Source of the DNA: Thalassotalea psychrophila
Lineage (GTDB): Bacteria > Pseudomonadota > Gammaproteobacteria > Enterobacterales > Alteromonadaceae
NCBI RefSeq assembly: GCF_031583595.1
Contig: NZ_CP134145.1
Span: 1,426,001-1,490,000, forward strand
Direction: 5' to 3'
Length of the DNA stretch: 64,000 bases
In this document: positions 7,731 through 16,400 of the stretch, in pieces
How the letters are laid out: each line of letters starts with the position of its first letter
How positions within the stretch are numbered: the stretch's first letter is position 1
Position numbers and translations under genes: made by a program
The notes under the pieces: generated by a model
What the model saw: the letters and a program-made list of their open reading frames with translations, nothing else
What the model was told of the DNA's origin: nothing
The model's database searches: none

Positions 7731-8831
7731 ATGAATGGTTTAAAACGCATTTCTTTAAGAACGTCACTCCTTTGTTTACCTATGTTGCCATTTTTATCTG
7801 TGCAAGCAGAAGATAATGTTGAGCAATTAGTAAAACAAGAAGAAACAGCCCCACAAACGGTTGAGCAAGCAGCACAAGACCCTAAAACTCTGGCTTGTTT
7901 GATTGACAAGTTAAACAAGGCTGGTGGTCAAGAGCTTGTTTCAAAACTTCGCAAAGAATGTGAAGTTGAAATTAACGGCCCTAAAGATAATTCGACAAAG
8001 GGGGCTATTTCAAAACGATTCATAAGTGAGAGTGAAACCAAGTTTGACCCTTATGTGATCACCCCGCATAAAATGAATTATATCCTGCCAGTATCAATCT
8101 CAGACAGTATGAACCGTAAAACTTATGCGGCACAAGCACCAGATTCTGGTTGGGCCGAAAATATTGAAGATTATGAAGCTAAATATCAATTAAGTATTAA
8201 AGTACCGTTAAATTATGGCGATCTTTTTAGAGAAGGAGATTCATTATATTTTGGTATAACAATCCAATCATGGTGGCAGTTATATTCTGAAGGAATATCG
8301 AAGCCATTTCGTGAAACCAATTACCAACCAGAAGTGTTTTATTTGACTGGTTTAGACTGGAAACCGTTTGATGGAAATACTGGCTTTATGGTAGGTCTTG
8401 AACATCAGTCCAATGGTCGTTCAACGTCTATTTCTCGCAGTTGGAACCGCGTATATTTAGATCTATTATGGGAGAAAGGCAATTTTGCTCTGTCATTCAA
8501 GCCTTGGTATCGTTTGCCTGAAGACGACAAAGAAGTTATGGAAGATGGCAGTTTAGATCCAGACGGTGATGATAACCCTGATATTAATGAATATATGGGG
8601 TATTTCAGCTTAGGCGCTGTTTATAAGTATAACAATTTAGAGTTCAGCCTTGGTGTTCGTGAAAACTTTGCGACACATAAAGGTGGTGCTGAAGTTGGTA
8701 TGACGTTCCCGTTGTGGGGTAAGTTAAGAGGCTATGTACAAGGGTTTACTGGTTATGGCGAGTCGTTAATAGATTACAACCATAAGCAAAACCGAATTGG
8801 TGTGGGAATCGCGCTTACAAACATTCTTTAA
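7731..8831 (+). CDS. pldA: Outer membrane phospholipase A
   Basis: Integral outer-membrane phospholipase that removes acyl chains from misplaced phospholipids. A signal peptide ends near VQAED. A linker to about residue 95 has one or two cysteine pairs. The barrel begins around YILPVSISDSMN. The active site HQSNGRS places the catalytic H225 and S227, matching the H-x-S-N-G-R core of OMPLA. The product is longer than E. coli PldA (289 residues) because of the N-terminal extension and an acidic loop rich in DPDGDDNPD that could bind calcium, the activator of this enzyme. Confidence 0.9.
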   Translation: MNGLKRISLRTSLLCLPMLPFLSVQAEDNVEQLVKQEETAPQTVEQAAQDPKTLACLIDKLNKAGGQELVSKLRKECEVEINGPKDNSTKGAISKRFISESETKFDPYVITPHKMNYILPVSISDSMNRKTYAAQAPDSGWAENIEDYEAKYQLSIKVPLNYGDLFREGDSLYFGITIQSWWQLYSEGISKPFRETNYQPEVFYLTGLDWKPFDGNTGFMVGLEHQSNGRSTSISRSWNRVYLDLLWEKGNFALSFKPWYRLPEDDKEVMEDGSLDPDGDDNPDINEYMGYFSLGAVYKYNNLEFSLGVRENFATHKGGAEVGMTFPLWGKLRGYVQGFTGYGESLIDYNHKQNRIGVGIALTNIL

Positions 8832-8836
8832 CTCAG

Positions 8837-8940
8837 GCACGAATCTCGAATACGTTACACTCCGAATTACGAAGTAGTTATCGAAGTGAAACGTATTCGA
8901 AGCAGAGCGCATTCGAAGTAGCAAGCTACGTATTCGTACC
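8837..8940. repeat. Intergenic degenerate repeat, second copy
   Basis: This block shares AGTGAAACGTATTCG and the GAAGCAGAG/CTCTGCTTC segment with the block at 4592-4700. It lies between the convergent pldA and channel genes. Internal inverted copies could fold into a bidirectional hairpin. Confidence 0.6.
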
Positions 8941-8950
8941 TAAAGAAAAT

Positions 8951-9940
8951 TTATCGCGTCATCTTCTTAACAAATACCACCACGAACAATGCAATTGTAA
9001 AACTTCCGGTAAATGCTTCTGTTGCGGCAATAAGCCGAGATACTCCAATAGGGGTTATGTCTCCATATCCGAGCGTAGTGAAAGTTACCACTGAATAATA
9101 CACGCATGAGAAAAAGTGGTTCAGGTTTGTAGTAAAAGGCAAGCTGGTATCGAAGTAATATTGTTGGCCTTCAAAGTTAATACCAGTGAAGAAGTATAAT
9201 ATTGCGCAAAACAAAATCAGTGCGATAGAGAAGTTAACTACTTTCAGCGGCTCTTCACCATAACCACAAAATAAGTCGACCATTTTAGATATTAAACGGG
9301 CAAAAGAGGGCTTCTTCATTTGATAGCGGCGCATGGTCAACTCTTTTTGAATAAATCGGCCAGAGAGCTTAAACATACCTGCGCGTTCAGCATGTTTACG
9401 CAAGTCTCGGTATATTTCTTCAGATTGTTCAAATAAGTCTAAAGCGAGCACTAAGTCATAGGCACCTTGCGCTTTTCTGGCTTGAATTTCCTGGGTTAAC
9501 TCATCACCAATTTCAATATTTTTAATTTTAGTACTTTGCCACTTTATCCCTAGCAAATTGCAATGTTTTAGGTTGGCATTATGCAAATTTGCCTCGGTTA
9601 AGTCTGCTTTCATTAGGCTGGCGTATTCAAGATTGGTATTAAACATATGGGCATTGGATAAATCTGCGCGATAAAAATCGGCATGGCTCAAATCAAAACC
9701 CTGTTTATGATGATGGTTGACTAAGTCGATACCAGATAAGTTTGCGTGTTTTAAGCTAATACCACGCAGCATTCCACCATTGCGAGCATATTCTTGCAGT
9801 TTTTCTTTGTCGGTAGGGTGGTCCTTGATAATTTTAGAATCATGCCAATAGCACCAACCTGAATCATTAGACTCTTGGTCGCAAGTAAAACCTTGTTCGT
9901 CAGAATAACGACAAAGGTGTGAGTGTGCTGAATCGGTCAT
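8951..9940 (-). CDS. Pentapeptide-repeat potassium channel protein
   Basis: The N-terminal 50 residues carry a small Cys/His-rich motif (HLCRYSDEQGFTCDQES ... GWCYWHD), then pentapeptide repeats at about 60-130 (A-D/N-L-x-x pattern, as in ADFYRADLSNAHMFNTNLEY). A linker and two transmembrane helices at about 230-325 enclose a pore with the selectivity filter TTLGYGD, diagnostic of potassium channels. The topology is 2TM, KcsA-like, with the repeat solenoid as a cytoplasmic sensor. The ligand is unknown. The gene is alone, convergent with pldA. Confidence 0.85.
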   Translation of the reverse strand: MTDSAHSHLCRYSDEQGFTCDQESNDSGWCYWHDSKIIKDHPTDKEKLQEYARNGGMLRGISLKHANLSGIDLVNHHHKQGFDLSHADFYRADLSNAHMFNTNLEYASLMKADLTEANLHNANLKHCNLLGIKWQSTKIKNIEIGDELTQEIQARKAQGAYDLVLALDLFEQSEEIYRDLRKHAERAGMFKLSGRFIQKELTMRRYQMKKPSFARLISKMVDLFCGYGEEPLKVVNFSIALILFCAILYFFTGINFEGQQYYFDTSLPFTTNLNHFFSCVYYSVVTFTTLGYGDITPIGVSRLIAATEAFTGSFTIALFVVVFVKKMTR

Positions 9941-10059
9941 TTGTTATTATTAAAAGTCTTATTTAGTTAGACTTTTATTGTAGGAGGGAAAGTAAGAGTT
10001 TGCGAATTTGTAGTTGGAGCTAATAAAATGAGCGCGTTTATTAGCGCTCGTTATAACCA

Positions 10060-10195
10060 GCAGGAGGTCCCGGATATCGCTACGCTCTTCCGGAATGACG
10101 TCATATTTTTTCGAAATTACGTTCGTATACACGATGCAAATTAACTTACACCACGTCATCCCGACGCAGGTCGGGACCTCCTACAGTCACAGTGA
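10060..10195. repeat. Inverted pair of CACGTCATTCC...GGGACCTCC repeat units
   Basis: Two copies in opposite orientation face each other. One reads on the minus strand TGACGTCATTCCGG...CCGGGACCTCC (about 10062-10103); the other on the plus strand CACGTCATCCCGAC...GTCGGGACCTCC (about 10153-10184), with an internal TCCCGAC/GTCGGGA stem. Related units occur at 16013-16215. It behaves like an interspersed extragenic palindrome family and lies 3' of the thiolase gene. Confidence 0.65.
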
Positions 10196-10202
10196 GCCTC
10201 GA

Positions 10203-11387
10203 TTATACTCGCTCAATCAACGCAGCAATACCTTGACCACCACCAATACACATAGTGATCACAGCATATTTACCTTGAATACGTTCCAGCTCATGAATTG
10301 CTTTAACTGTTATTAACGCACCTGTTGCGCCAATAGGGTGACCAAGTGAAATACCAGATCCGTTAGGGTTAACTTTATCCATATCTAGTTCTAAATCACG
10401 ACAAACTGCTAGTGCTTGCGCAGCAAACGCTTCGTTAATTTCCCAAACGTCGATATCGTTTTTGTTAATACCAGTTTTCTCTAACAGTTTGTTTACCGCA
10501 GGAACTGGACCAATACCCATTACTTCGGGTGCAACACCGGCAAACGCATAACCAACCAGCTTAGCAAGTGGTTTTAAACCATTTGCTGCAGCAAACTCAC
10601 TATCAGCCATAACAAGCGCAGCAGCAGCATCGTTAATACCTGAAGCGTTACCCGCTGTTACTGTCCCGTCTTTTTTAAATACCGGGCGAAGTTTGGCCAT
10701 ATCTGCTGATGTACAATCATAACGAACATGCTCATCGGTGGTATACGATACAACACCTTTACGTGATTTAAGTTCAACCGGAACAATTTGAGAGTCAAAA
10801 CGATTTTCTTCAATAGCTTTTTGCGCACGACGATGAGATTCAGCAGCGGCTTCATCTTGATCTTCACGGCTAACATTCCATTGCTCGGCAACGTTCTCAG
10901 CAGTAATGCCCATATGTGTATCACCAATTGGACAAGTTAAAGCACCAACCATAGGATCTACTAATTGTGCGTCGCCCATTTTGCTACCAAAACGAGTAGA
11001 TGGTGACCAGTAAGGAACACGAGACATAGACTCGGCGCCACCGGCAACTGCTACATCACAATCGTCTAATAAAACTAATTGCGCAGCTGAAATTACTGCT
11101 TGTAAACCTGAACCGCACAAACGGTTAACCGTTAATGCAGGAGTAGACTCTGGTAAACCACCTTTAAGCGCTGCAACGCGGCTCATGTACATGTCGCGAC
11201 GATCTGAATGAGTAACATTACCAATAACACAATGCCCCACGTCATCGCTGTTAACACCAGAACGTTTAACTGCCTCGCTAACCATTTGGCCTGCAAGATC
11301 TGTTGGTGCAATATTTTTTAACGAACCACCAAAGTCAGCAATAGCACTACGCACACCACTTAAAAAAACTACTTCACGTTTACTCAT
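10203..11387 (-). CDS. Acetyl-CoA C-acetyltransferase (thiolase II type)
   Basis: Condenses or cleaves acetoacetyl-CoA-type substrates. The nucleophilic cysteine is C91 in NRLCGSGLQ. The other catalytic parts are visible as GHPIGATGA (His) and MCIGGGQG (second Cys), with NEAFA present. The 394-residue length is normal. The gene lies downstream of the CoA-transferase pair on the same strand, but a terminator separates them, so it probably has its own promoter in 11388-11465. Together they can activate acetoacetate and cleave it to two acetyl-CoA. Confidence 0.92.
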   Translation of the reverse strand: MSKREVVFLSGVRSAIADFGGSLKNIAPTDLAGQMVSEAVKRSGVNSDDVGHCVIGNVTHSDRRDMYMSRVAALKGGLPESTPALTVNRLCGSGLQAVISAAQLVLLDDCDVAVAGGAESMSRVPYWSPSTRFGSKMGDAQLVDPMVGALTCPIGDTHMGITAENVAEQWNVSREDQDEAAAESHRRAQKAIEENRFDSQIVPVELKSRKGVVSYTTDEHVRYDCTSADMAKLRPVFKKDGTVTAGNASGINDAAAALVMADSEFAAANGLKPLAKLVGYAFAGVAPEVMGIGPVPAVNKLLEKTGINKNDIDVWEINEAFAAQALAVCRDLELDMDKVNPNGSGISLGHPIGATGALITVKAIHELERIQGKYAVITMCIGGGQGIAALIERV

Positions 11388-11465
11388 TTTCTTTCCTATT
11401 AATTTTTATTTCGCTTATGCCATCATGATAGACGCTATTTAAGTATAACTTCGTATCATTTTAGG

Positions 11466-11490
11466 CAAAAATCCCTGCTAGAGCAGGGAT
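11466..11490 (-). terminator. Rho-independent terminator after the CoA-transferase beta gene
   Basis: Stem ATCCCTGCT / AGCAGGGAT with a 2-base loop is followed on the minus strand by a run of five T. It separates the CoA-transferase operon from the thiolase gene. Confidence 0.8.
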
Positions 11491-11518
11491 AATGAATACT
11501 TTTAAAACAAACAATTAT

Positions 11519-12175
11519 TTAAAATTGCATTTCAGGCACATGATCTGGGATCACTAATTCACCTTCAGTTAATTTAACTATTTCTTCAACACTAACACCT
11601 GGCGCACGCTCAAGTAGGTGGAACTTACTGTCTTTAATTTCAATAAAAGCTAAGTCGGTTAATACTTTTTTAATACAGCCTCTACCGGTAAGTGGCAAAG
11701 TACAGTTAGACAGTAACTTTGAAACACCATGCTTAGATGCGTGAGTCATGGTCACTATAATGTTATCTGCACCAGCAACTAAATCCATTGCGCCGCCCAT
11801 GCCTTTAATAAGCTTGCCAGGGATCATGTAAGAGGCAATGTTACCATTTACATCAACTTCAAAAGCGCCAAGTACGGTTAAGTCAACATGGCCACCGCGG
11901 ATCATCGCAAATGATTCTGCGCTATCAAATAATGATGCGCCTGTAGCCATAGTCACGGTTTGTTTACCTGCATTAATTAAATCAGCATCTATTTCATCTT
12001 CGGTAGGGAAAGGACCCATACCCAATAAACCATTTTCTGATTGCAGCATTACTTCCATATTGTCAGGAACGTAGTTTGCAACCAAAGTAGGGATACCTAT
12101 ACCAAGGTTCACGTAGTAACCATCTTGTAATTCTTGTGCAACACGTTGTGCTAATTGTTCACGAGATAAAGCCAT
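11519..12175 (-). CDS. 3-oxoacid CoA-transferase, subunit B
   Basis: Beta subunit of a succinyl-CoA:3-ketoacid or acetate:acetoacetate CoA-transferase. The catalytic glutamate is E47 in QSENGLLGMG, the defining motif. GIGIPT is near the N-terminus and GGAMDLV in the middle. The 218 residues are the normal size. It starts 14 bases after the alpha-subunit stop, so the two are co-transcribed. Confidence 0.92.
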   Translation of the reverse strand: MALSREQLAQRVAQELQDGYYVNLGIGIPTLVANYVPDNMEVMLQSENGLLGMGPFPTEDEIDADLINAGKQTVTMATGASLFDSAESFAMIRGGHVDLTVLGAFEVDVNGNIASYMIPGKLIKGMGGAMDLVAGADNIIVTMTHASKHGVSKLLSNCTLPLTGRGCIKKVLTDLAFIEIKDSKFHLLERAPGVSVEEIVKLTEGELVIPDHVPEMQF

Positions 12176-12189
12176 TTTTAATTCTCCAA

Positions 12190-12888
12190 TTATGAACGCA
12201 CAGTGCGTTGTTCGATAACTTTCTTAAAGGTACCTTTAATAAGGCGGTTTACATAAATACCCGGTACGTGAATGTGATCTGGATCTAATTCACCTGGCTC
12301 TACAATTTCTTCAACTTCTACTACTGTAATTTTACCGGCTGTTGCAGCTAATGGATTGAAGTTACGAGCTGTTTTACGAAATACTAGATTACCAAACGTA
12401 TCGGCTTTCCAAGCTTTAACTATGGCAAATTCACCAGTAATAGACTCTTCTAAAATATAATCTCGGCCGTTAATGTTACGCTCTTCTTTACCTTCGGCAA
12501 CTGGTGTACCAACGCCTGTTGCAGTAAAGAATGCAGGAATACCAGCTCCGCCTGCACGCATTTTTTCAGCTAAAGTCCCTTGTGGAGTTAATTCTACTTC
12601 TAACTCGCCGCTCATCATCTGAGCTTCAAAAATATCATTCTCACCAACGTATGAGGCAACCATTTTTTTGATCTGCCTATCAACAAGTAACATACCAAGA
12701 CCTTGATCATGGGTACCACAGTTGTTTGAAACAACCGTTAAACCTGTTGTGCCTTTGCGCTTGATTTCTGCGATTAGGTTTTCTGGAATACCACATAAAC
12801 CAAAACCACCTGCGATAACAGTCATGTTATCTTCAAGGCCAGCCATTGCCTCTTCGTAAGAATTTACTACTTTATTAAAACCAGCCAT
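12190..12888 (-). CDS. 3-oxoacid CoA-transferase, subunit A
   Basis: Alpha subunit of the same heteromeric CoA-transferase. It has the [13 protein letters not shown] glycine-rich CoA-binding motif and the [11 protein letters not shown] region typical of ScoA/AtoD. The 232 residues are the normal size. It is the first gene of its operon and divergent from the thiolase-like operon at 13392. Confidence 0.92.
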   Translation of the reverse strand: MAGFNKVVNSYEEAMAGLEDNMTVIAGGFGLCGIPENLIAEIKRKGTTGLTVVSNNCGTHDQGLGMLLVDRQIKKMVASYVGENDIFEAQMMSGELEVELTPQGTLAEKMRAGGAGIPAFFTATGVGTPVAEGKEERNINGRDYILEESITGEFAIVKAWKADTFGNLVFRKTARNFNPLAATAGKITVVEVEEIVEPGELDPDHIHVPGIYVNRLIKGTFKKVIEQRTVRS

Positions 12889-13391
12889 TTCAGCTCCTAG
12901 TTATTGCCTGAACATGTTTATCAAGCTTTATTAATTCGTTTTTAAAGTGTTTACACTAATTTTTAATTGCACCTACTTTAACAAAAAGTGAGCTGAACTC
13001 AATCAAATCTCAATTTTTATATACAATGATTTGGAATTAAACATGGACACTTTCAGCACAGACTACATTTTTACTGGGTTAGCACGAGTTATTCCCCTTT
13101 AGTAGTATAGGTAAAGGCCTAGCAAATCATAATTAAAATAGTGAAATATCACTTTAACAACTCTTCATTTTGTGCAAATAAGTTCATCTCAGTAAAATAC
13201 GAACCGGTCAAGCTAAAACAATGTTGAAATCCTTAAAGCATAATGCTAGTGTTTTGTTGAGTGTGACTCATTATGTGTTTTTCGGCTTCTGAGTAAATAA
13301 TAAATATGCTTGCAAAGCAATGGCTCTTTAAAAAAGAAGTTTCATTGTTTGCACAGCTCCCGAAAAGTCATTCTAATTGAAAGAGAAAACT
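12889..13391. other. Divergent promoter region between two CoA-metabolism operons
   Basis: About 500 AT-rich bases without a convincing gene. It must hold the promoters of both the CoA-transferase operon and the thiolase-like operon. I see no strong palindromic operator, repeat element or RNA gene. Confidence 0.5.
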
Positions 13392-14558
13392 ATGGGCAAA
13401 ATTGCAATTATCGGTTACCACGAAGTACCGACACAAATTAATCCTGAGCGTACGCGTTGGGATATCGCTGAAGAAGTAATCATAGGTGCCGTAAAAAATG
13501 CCGGTATCGATAAAGATGATGTTCAAGGCTTCATTAATGTTGCGCCACAGGCACAACCAGATCTAATTTCACAAACTGCTTTTGGTCTTTTACCAGAGCA
13601 TTTTGGTTTTAAAAACGTAAAAGATAACGTTATATGTAATGCCGGCGGAGCATCCACTACTAACTGTGTGCGCATGGCTGAGCAGTGGATCACATCAGGT
13701 ATGTGTGAAGTGGTTTTAGTTCCTCATATTACGGTGCAATCAGATATACCAGCGGAAGACTTGATTACATTCTTTGCGAAAGCGCCAATGCATCAAGAAT
13801 GGGAATTCCCATTTGGTATGACATTCAATGGTGCTATGGCGTTAATTACACAACGTTATATGCATGAAACTAATTCTACAGAAGAAGAAGTTGCATCAAT
13901 TACTCACGCATTACGCGATTGGGGAGCTCGTGACCCGTATTCTTTATTCCACAATAAACCTAAATCTACAGAAGACGTTATGGGCGCTCGCATGATCTCA
14001 ACTCCGTTGAAGTCAGTTGAATGTAACATGCTTGCTGATGGTGGTGGTTGTTTAGTTATCGCCTCAGAAGAATATGCTAAAAAGCATTGTAAGAACCCAG
14101 TTTGGAAATTAGGCCATGGCTCTGACTTTTTAGGTGGAACACCAATCGTTCGTGAAGATATCTTTTGGCGTGAAGGGTACCGTAAATCTTGTGGTGAAGC
14201 ATTGGCGCAAGCGAACTTATCTGTTGAAGATATTGATATTCATGAAATCTATGGTGCATACCCATTTACGCAAGCGAGTTACCTAGAAGCAAACGGTATT
14301 TGTGAACCTGGTGAAGGTGCTCGTTATCATGCTGCAGGACACACTAAACTTGGTGGTAAAACGCCATGTACGACTATCGGTGATGCAACCGGACGTGGTC
14401 ATACCGGCTCAGGTGTTTCGATGGCATTTTATTGTCAAGTAGCCCGTCAATTACGTGGCGAAGCTGGTGAAAACCAGGTTGAAGGCGCTGAAAAAGTGAT
14501 GATGGTAACGTCAGGTGGTTCAGGCATGAACACGTTAGCAACAATTTGGGGGAAATAG
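13392..14558 (+). CDS. Thiolase-like protein (SCPx/Ltp2 type)
   Basis: Thiolase-fold enzyme of 388 residues. The start is taken as the ATG at 13392 preceded by AAAGAGAA, not the TTG at 13377. Instead of the canonical catalytic cysteine segment it has VICNAGGASTTNCV, and the C-terminal end has GRGHTGSG rather than GHPxGATG, as in lipid-transfer-protein-like thiolases. DIHEIYGAYPFT replaces the usual NEAFA. Homologues paired with DUF35 proteins, such as Ltp2 with ChsH2, act as retro-aldolases on acyl-CoA side chains; others are true thiolases. First gene of a four-gene operon. Its activity cannot be settled from sequence alone. Confidence 0.8.
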   Translation: MGKIAIIGYHEVPTQINPERTRWDIAEEVIIGAVKNAGIDKDDVQGFINVAPQAQPDLISQTAFGLLPEHFGFKNVKDNVICNAGGASTTNCVRMAEQWITSGMCEVVLVPHITVQSDIPAEDLITFFAKAPMHQEWEFPFGMTFNGAMALITQRYMHETNSTEEEVASITHALRDWGARDPYSLFHNKPKSTEDVMGARMISTPLKSVECNMLADGGGCLVIASEEYAKKHCKNPVWKLGHGSDFLGGTPIVREDIFWREGYRKSCGEALAQANLSVEDIDIHEIYGAYPFTQASYLEANGICEPGEGARYHAAGHTKLGGKTPCTTIGDATGRGHTGSGVSMAFYCQVARQLRGEAGENQVEGAEKVMMVTSGGSGMNTLATIWGK

Positions 14559-14561
14559 ACA

Positions 14562-14975
14562 ATGAGCGATATGAAAAGACCATTACCAGCAATAAGCCCT
14601 GAAAGTAAGCCTTTTTGGGATGCGGTACAACAAGATAAGTTACTTGTGCAACATTGTAATAGCTGTGATACCAATATTTTCTACCCACGTAGAATTTGTC
14701 CTGAGTGTTGGTCAAAAGATTTAGGCTGGGTTGAAGCTAAAGGTACAGGTACGATTTATTCAATTACTACTACATACCTAGGTACAACGTCAGAATTTAC
14801 TAAAGAATTACCTATACACGTTGCATACATTGATTTAGATGAAGGTATTCGTATGGCAAGTAACGTTGTTGGCGTTGGCGCAGAAAGCGCTAAAATTGGC
14901 GACCGTGTTGAAGTTGAATTTGTTAAAGCCAATGGCGATTTTAAACTGCCGTTATTTCACTTGATTGAGGAATAA
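14562..14975 (+). CDS. DUF35 zinc-ribbon/OB-fold protein
   Basis: A 137-residue partner protein of thiolase-like enzymes. The rubredoxin-like zinc ribbon is seen as C-x2-C in HCNSCDTN and C-x2-C in RICPECWS. The OB-fold follows with GTGTIYSITTTY and an acyl-CoA-binding-like strand pattern. It begins 3 bases after the thiolase-like stop, so the two proteins are probably made in equal amounts and form a complex. The order thiolase-like then DUF35 is that of Ltp-ChsH2-type aldolases. Confidence 0.85.
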   Translation: MSDMKRPLPAISPESKPFWDAVQQDKLLVQHCNSCDTNIFYPRRICPECWSKDLGWVEAKGTGTIYSITTTYLGTTSEFTKELPIHVAYIDLDEGIRMASNVVGVGAESAKIGDRVEVEFVKANGDFKLPLFHLIEE

Positions 14976-14978
14976 CTG

Positions 14979-15542
14979 ATGGCCTCAGATAAACCAAGCT
15001 GGGGCATGCAAGGTACTTGGGAACAAACACTATCTTACGTAGGTAAGGTTGTAGGCGTTTCCCAAGGTGCTGATGCTGTGGATGCTTCAAGTGTACGCCG
15101 TTGGTTAGAGCCAAAAGAATTTGCATGTCCATTATATACTGATGAGCAAGTGGCAATTGATGCAGGCTATGACGGTAAAATTGCGCCAAGCACTATGGCT
15201 ATCACTTATGGCCAACCTACGCATTGGCAAGCAGGTGATAAACGTTTTGAACATGGCGATGAGCCAATTCAAATACCAATCCCGGTGATTTTTGAAGTAC
15301 CAGCACCATTTTCATTAAGCTTTGCCACATCAATGGAAATGGAGTTCTTTAAGCCGTTATACCATGGTGATGAAGTGACGATTACTCATGAGCTAGTTTC
15401 CTTAGTTGAAAAAGAACTTCGCGTAGGTAAAGGTGCGTTCTTTAAGCAAAAGGATACCTACCGAAATCAAAATGATGAAATTGTTGCTATTGGCATTTTA
15501 GATATCTTCCGCTTTAATCCCGTTAGCAAAGGAGATAGTTAA
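14979..15542 (+). CDS. MaoC-like (FAS1-type) hot-dog dehydratase/hydratase
   Basis: A 187-residue hot-dog protein. The N-terminal half matches the MaoC dehydratase N-domain (PSTMAITYGQPTHW, YHGDEVTITHELV). Such domains often lack the catalytic Asp/His pair and work as a heterodimer with a second MaoC protein, which here is the next gene. It begins 3 bases after the DUF35 stop, and its TAA overlaps the next ATG. Confidence 0.8.
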   Translation: MASDKPSWGMQGTWEQTLSYVGKVVGVSQGADAVDASSVRRWLEPKEFACPLYTDEQVAIDAGYDGKIAPSTMAITYGQPTHWQAGDKRFEHGDEPIQIPIPVIFEVPAPFSLSFATSMEMEFFKPLYHGDEVTITHELVSLVEKELRVGKGAFFKQKDTYRNQNDEIVAIGILDIFRFNPVSKGDS

Positions 15543-15991
15543 TGACTGACAATACTAATCAAACAATTGACTGGTCTTTGCAAAAAACAATGCAAGATAT
15601 CACCGTTGGTGAAGAATTATCACCAATTTATATTGATATTACTTTGCAGCGTTTGGTGATGGAGGCCGCAGCAAATCGCGACTTATCATTAATACATCAT
15701 GATGCTTCTATGGCAAAAGCTACAGGCGCAAACGATGCGTATGCTAATACGTTTTTCTTGTATGGCATGATTGAGCGTTTAGCACTTGAGTGGGGCGGGT
15801 TAAAAACCTTCATTCGCAAAATTGGGCCACTTAGAATGCTTTCTTTTAACTGTACTGGTGACAAGTTAGCGTTTCATGGCAAAGTCAGTGAAATCATCAT
15901 TAACGAAGATACCGTTATCCTTGATGTTTGGGTAGATAACTCAGGTAAAGTCAGCGCGACTTCACAAGTTAAAGTTATTTTGCCGAAGTAA
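15542..15991 (+). CDS. MaoC-like hot-dog hydratase
   Basis: A 149-residue hot-dog protein with the segment ANRDLSLIHHDASMAKATG, which matches the hydratase-2 motif where Asp and His (D-x4-H) form the active site. With its neighbour it can make a two-domain enoyl-CoA hydratase resembling ChsH1-ChsH2. The ATG overlaps the preceding stop (TAATG), indicating translational coupling. Last gene of the operon. The substrate is unknown. Confidence 0.82.
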   Translation: MTDNTNQTIDWSLQKTMQDITVGEELSPIYIDITLQRLVMEAAANRDLSLIHHDASMAKATGANDAYANTFFLYGMIERLALEWGGLKTFIRKIGPLRMLSFNCTGDKLAFHGKVSEIIINEDTVILDVWVDNSGKVSATSQVKVILPK

Positions 15992-16012
15992 ATAAAACTC
16001 AGAAACAATTAA

Positions 16013-16215
16013 CCACGTCATTCCGTTGTGCTGTTGAACGGAACCTCCTTTCGGTTATAGCGAGCACCTCTTTAAGCCTCTATATGCTTTAGGAGGTATC
16101 TCATCTCGCTCCGCTCGTGGGAGATGACATGGTTTATTGTTTCTAAATTCTCGGTGCTCACTTATTTAGAAAAAGTACCACGTCATTCCTGTATGTTGTT
16201 GAACGGACCCTCCTT
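16013..16215. repeat. Three CACGTCATTCC...CCTCC repeat units
   Basis: Plus-strand copies start at 16013 and 16178 (CCACGTCATTCC, a hairpin part with GTTGAACGG, then CCTCCTT). A minus-strand copy lies at about 16091-16132 (AGGAGGTATCTCATC...GAGATGACATGG). It is the same family as 10060-10195. The cluster lies between the MaoC operon and the first TonB receptor, in an otherwise gene-free stretch of about 400 bases. Confidence 0.65.
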
Positions 16216-16282
16216 GCTTCACCATGTGCTTTAAACAATACCGTATAACTATCACCATTTTTTTTCACTATTAACTCTCTAG

Positions 16283-16297
16283 TTAACAATTTTTCAC
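16283..16297 (+). promoter_or_regulatory. Direct-repeat operator TTAAC-N5-TTCAC
   Basis: TTAACAATTTTTCAC, 103 bases before the TonB receptor ATG. The same TTAAC-N5-TTCAC form precedes the paralogous receptor at 61061 (60910-60924). It is a variant of the TTAAC-N5-TTAAC element found elsewhere in the window. Confidence 0.5.
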
Positions 16298-16400
16298 GTC
16301 TAGTAAACATCTCTACATGATATAAAAATTCGCCGAATTTTATTTTTATGCAATCGGCAAATATAACTAAAAATAATCAATATCAGTTCAGGTAGTCGAT

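Noticed and set aside
13044..13101. 19-codon frame MDTFSTDYIF... in the divergent promoter region
   Set aside because: No Shine-Dalgarno, no repeat or signal features; such frames arise by chance.
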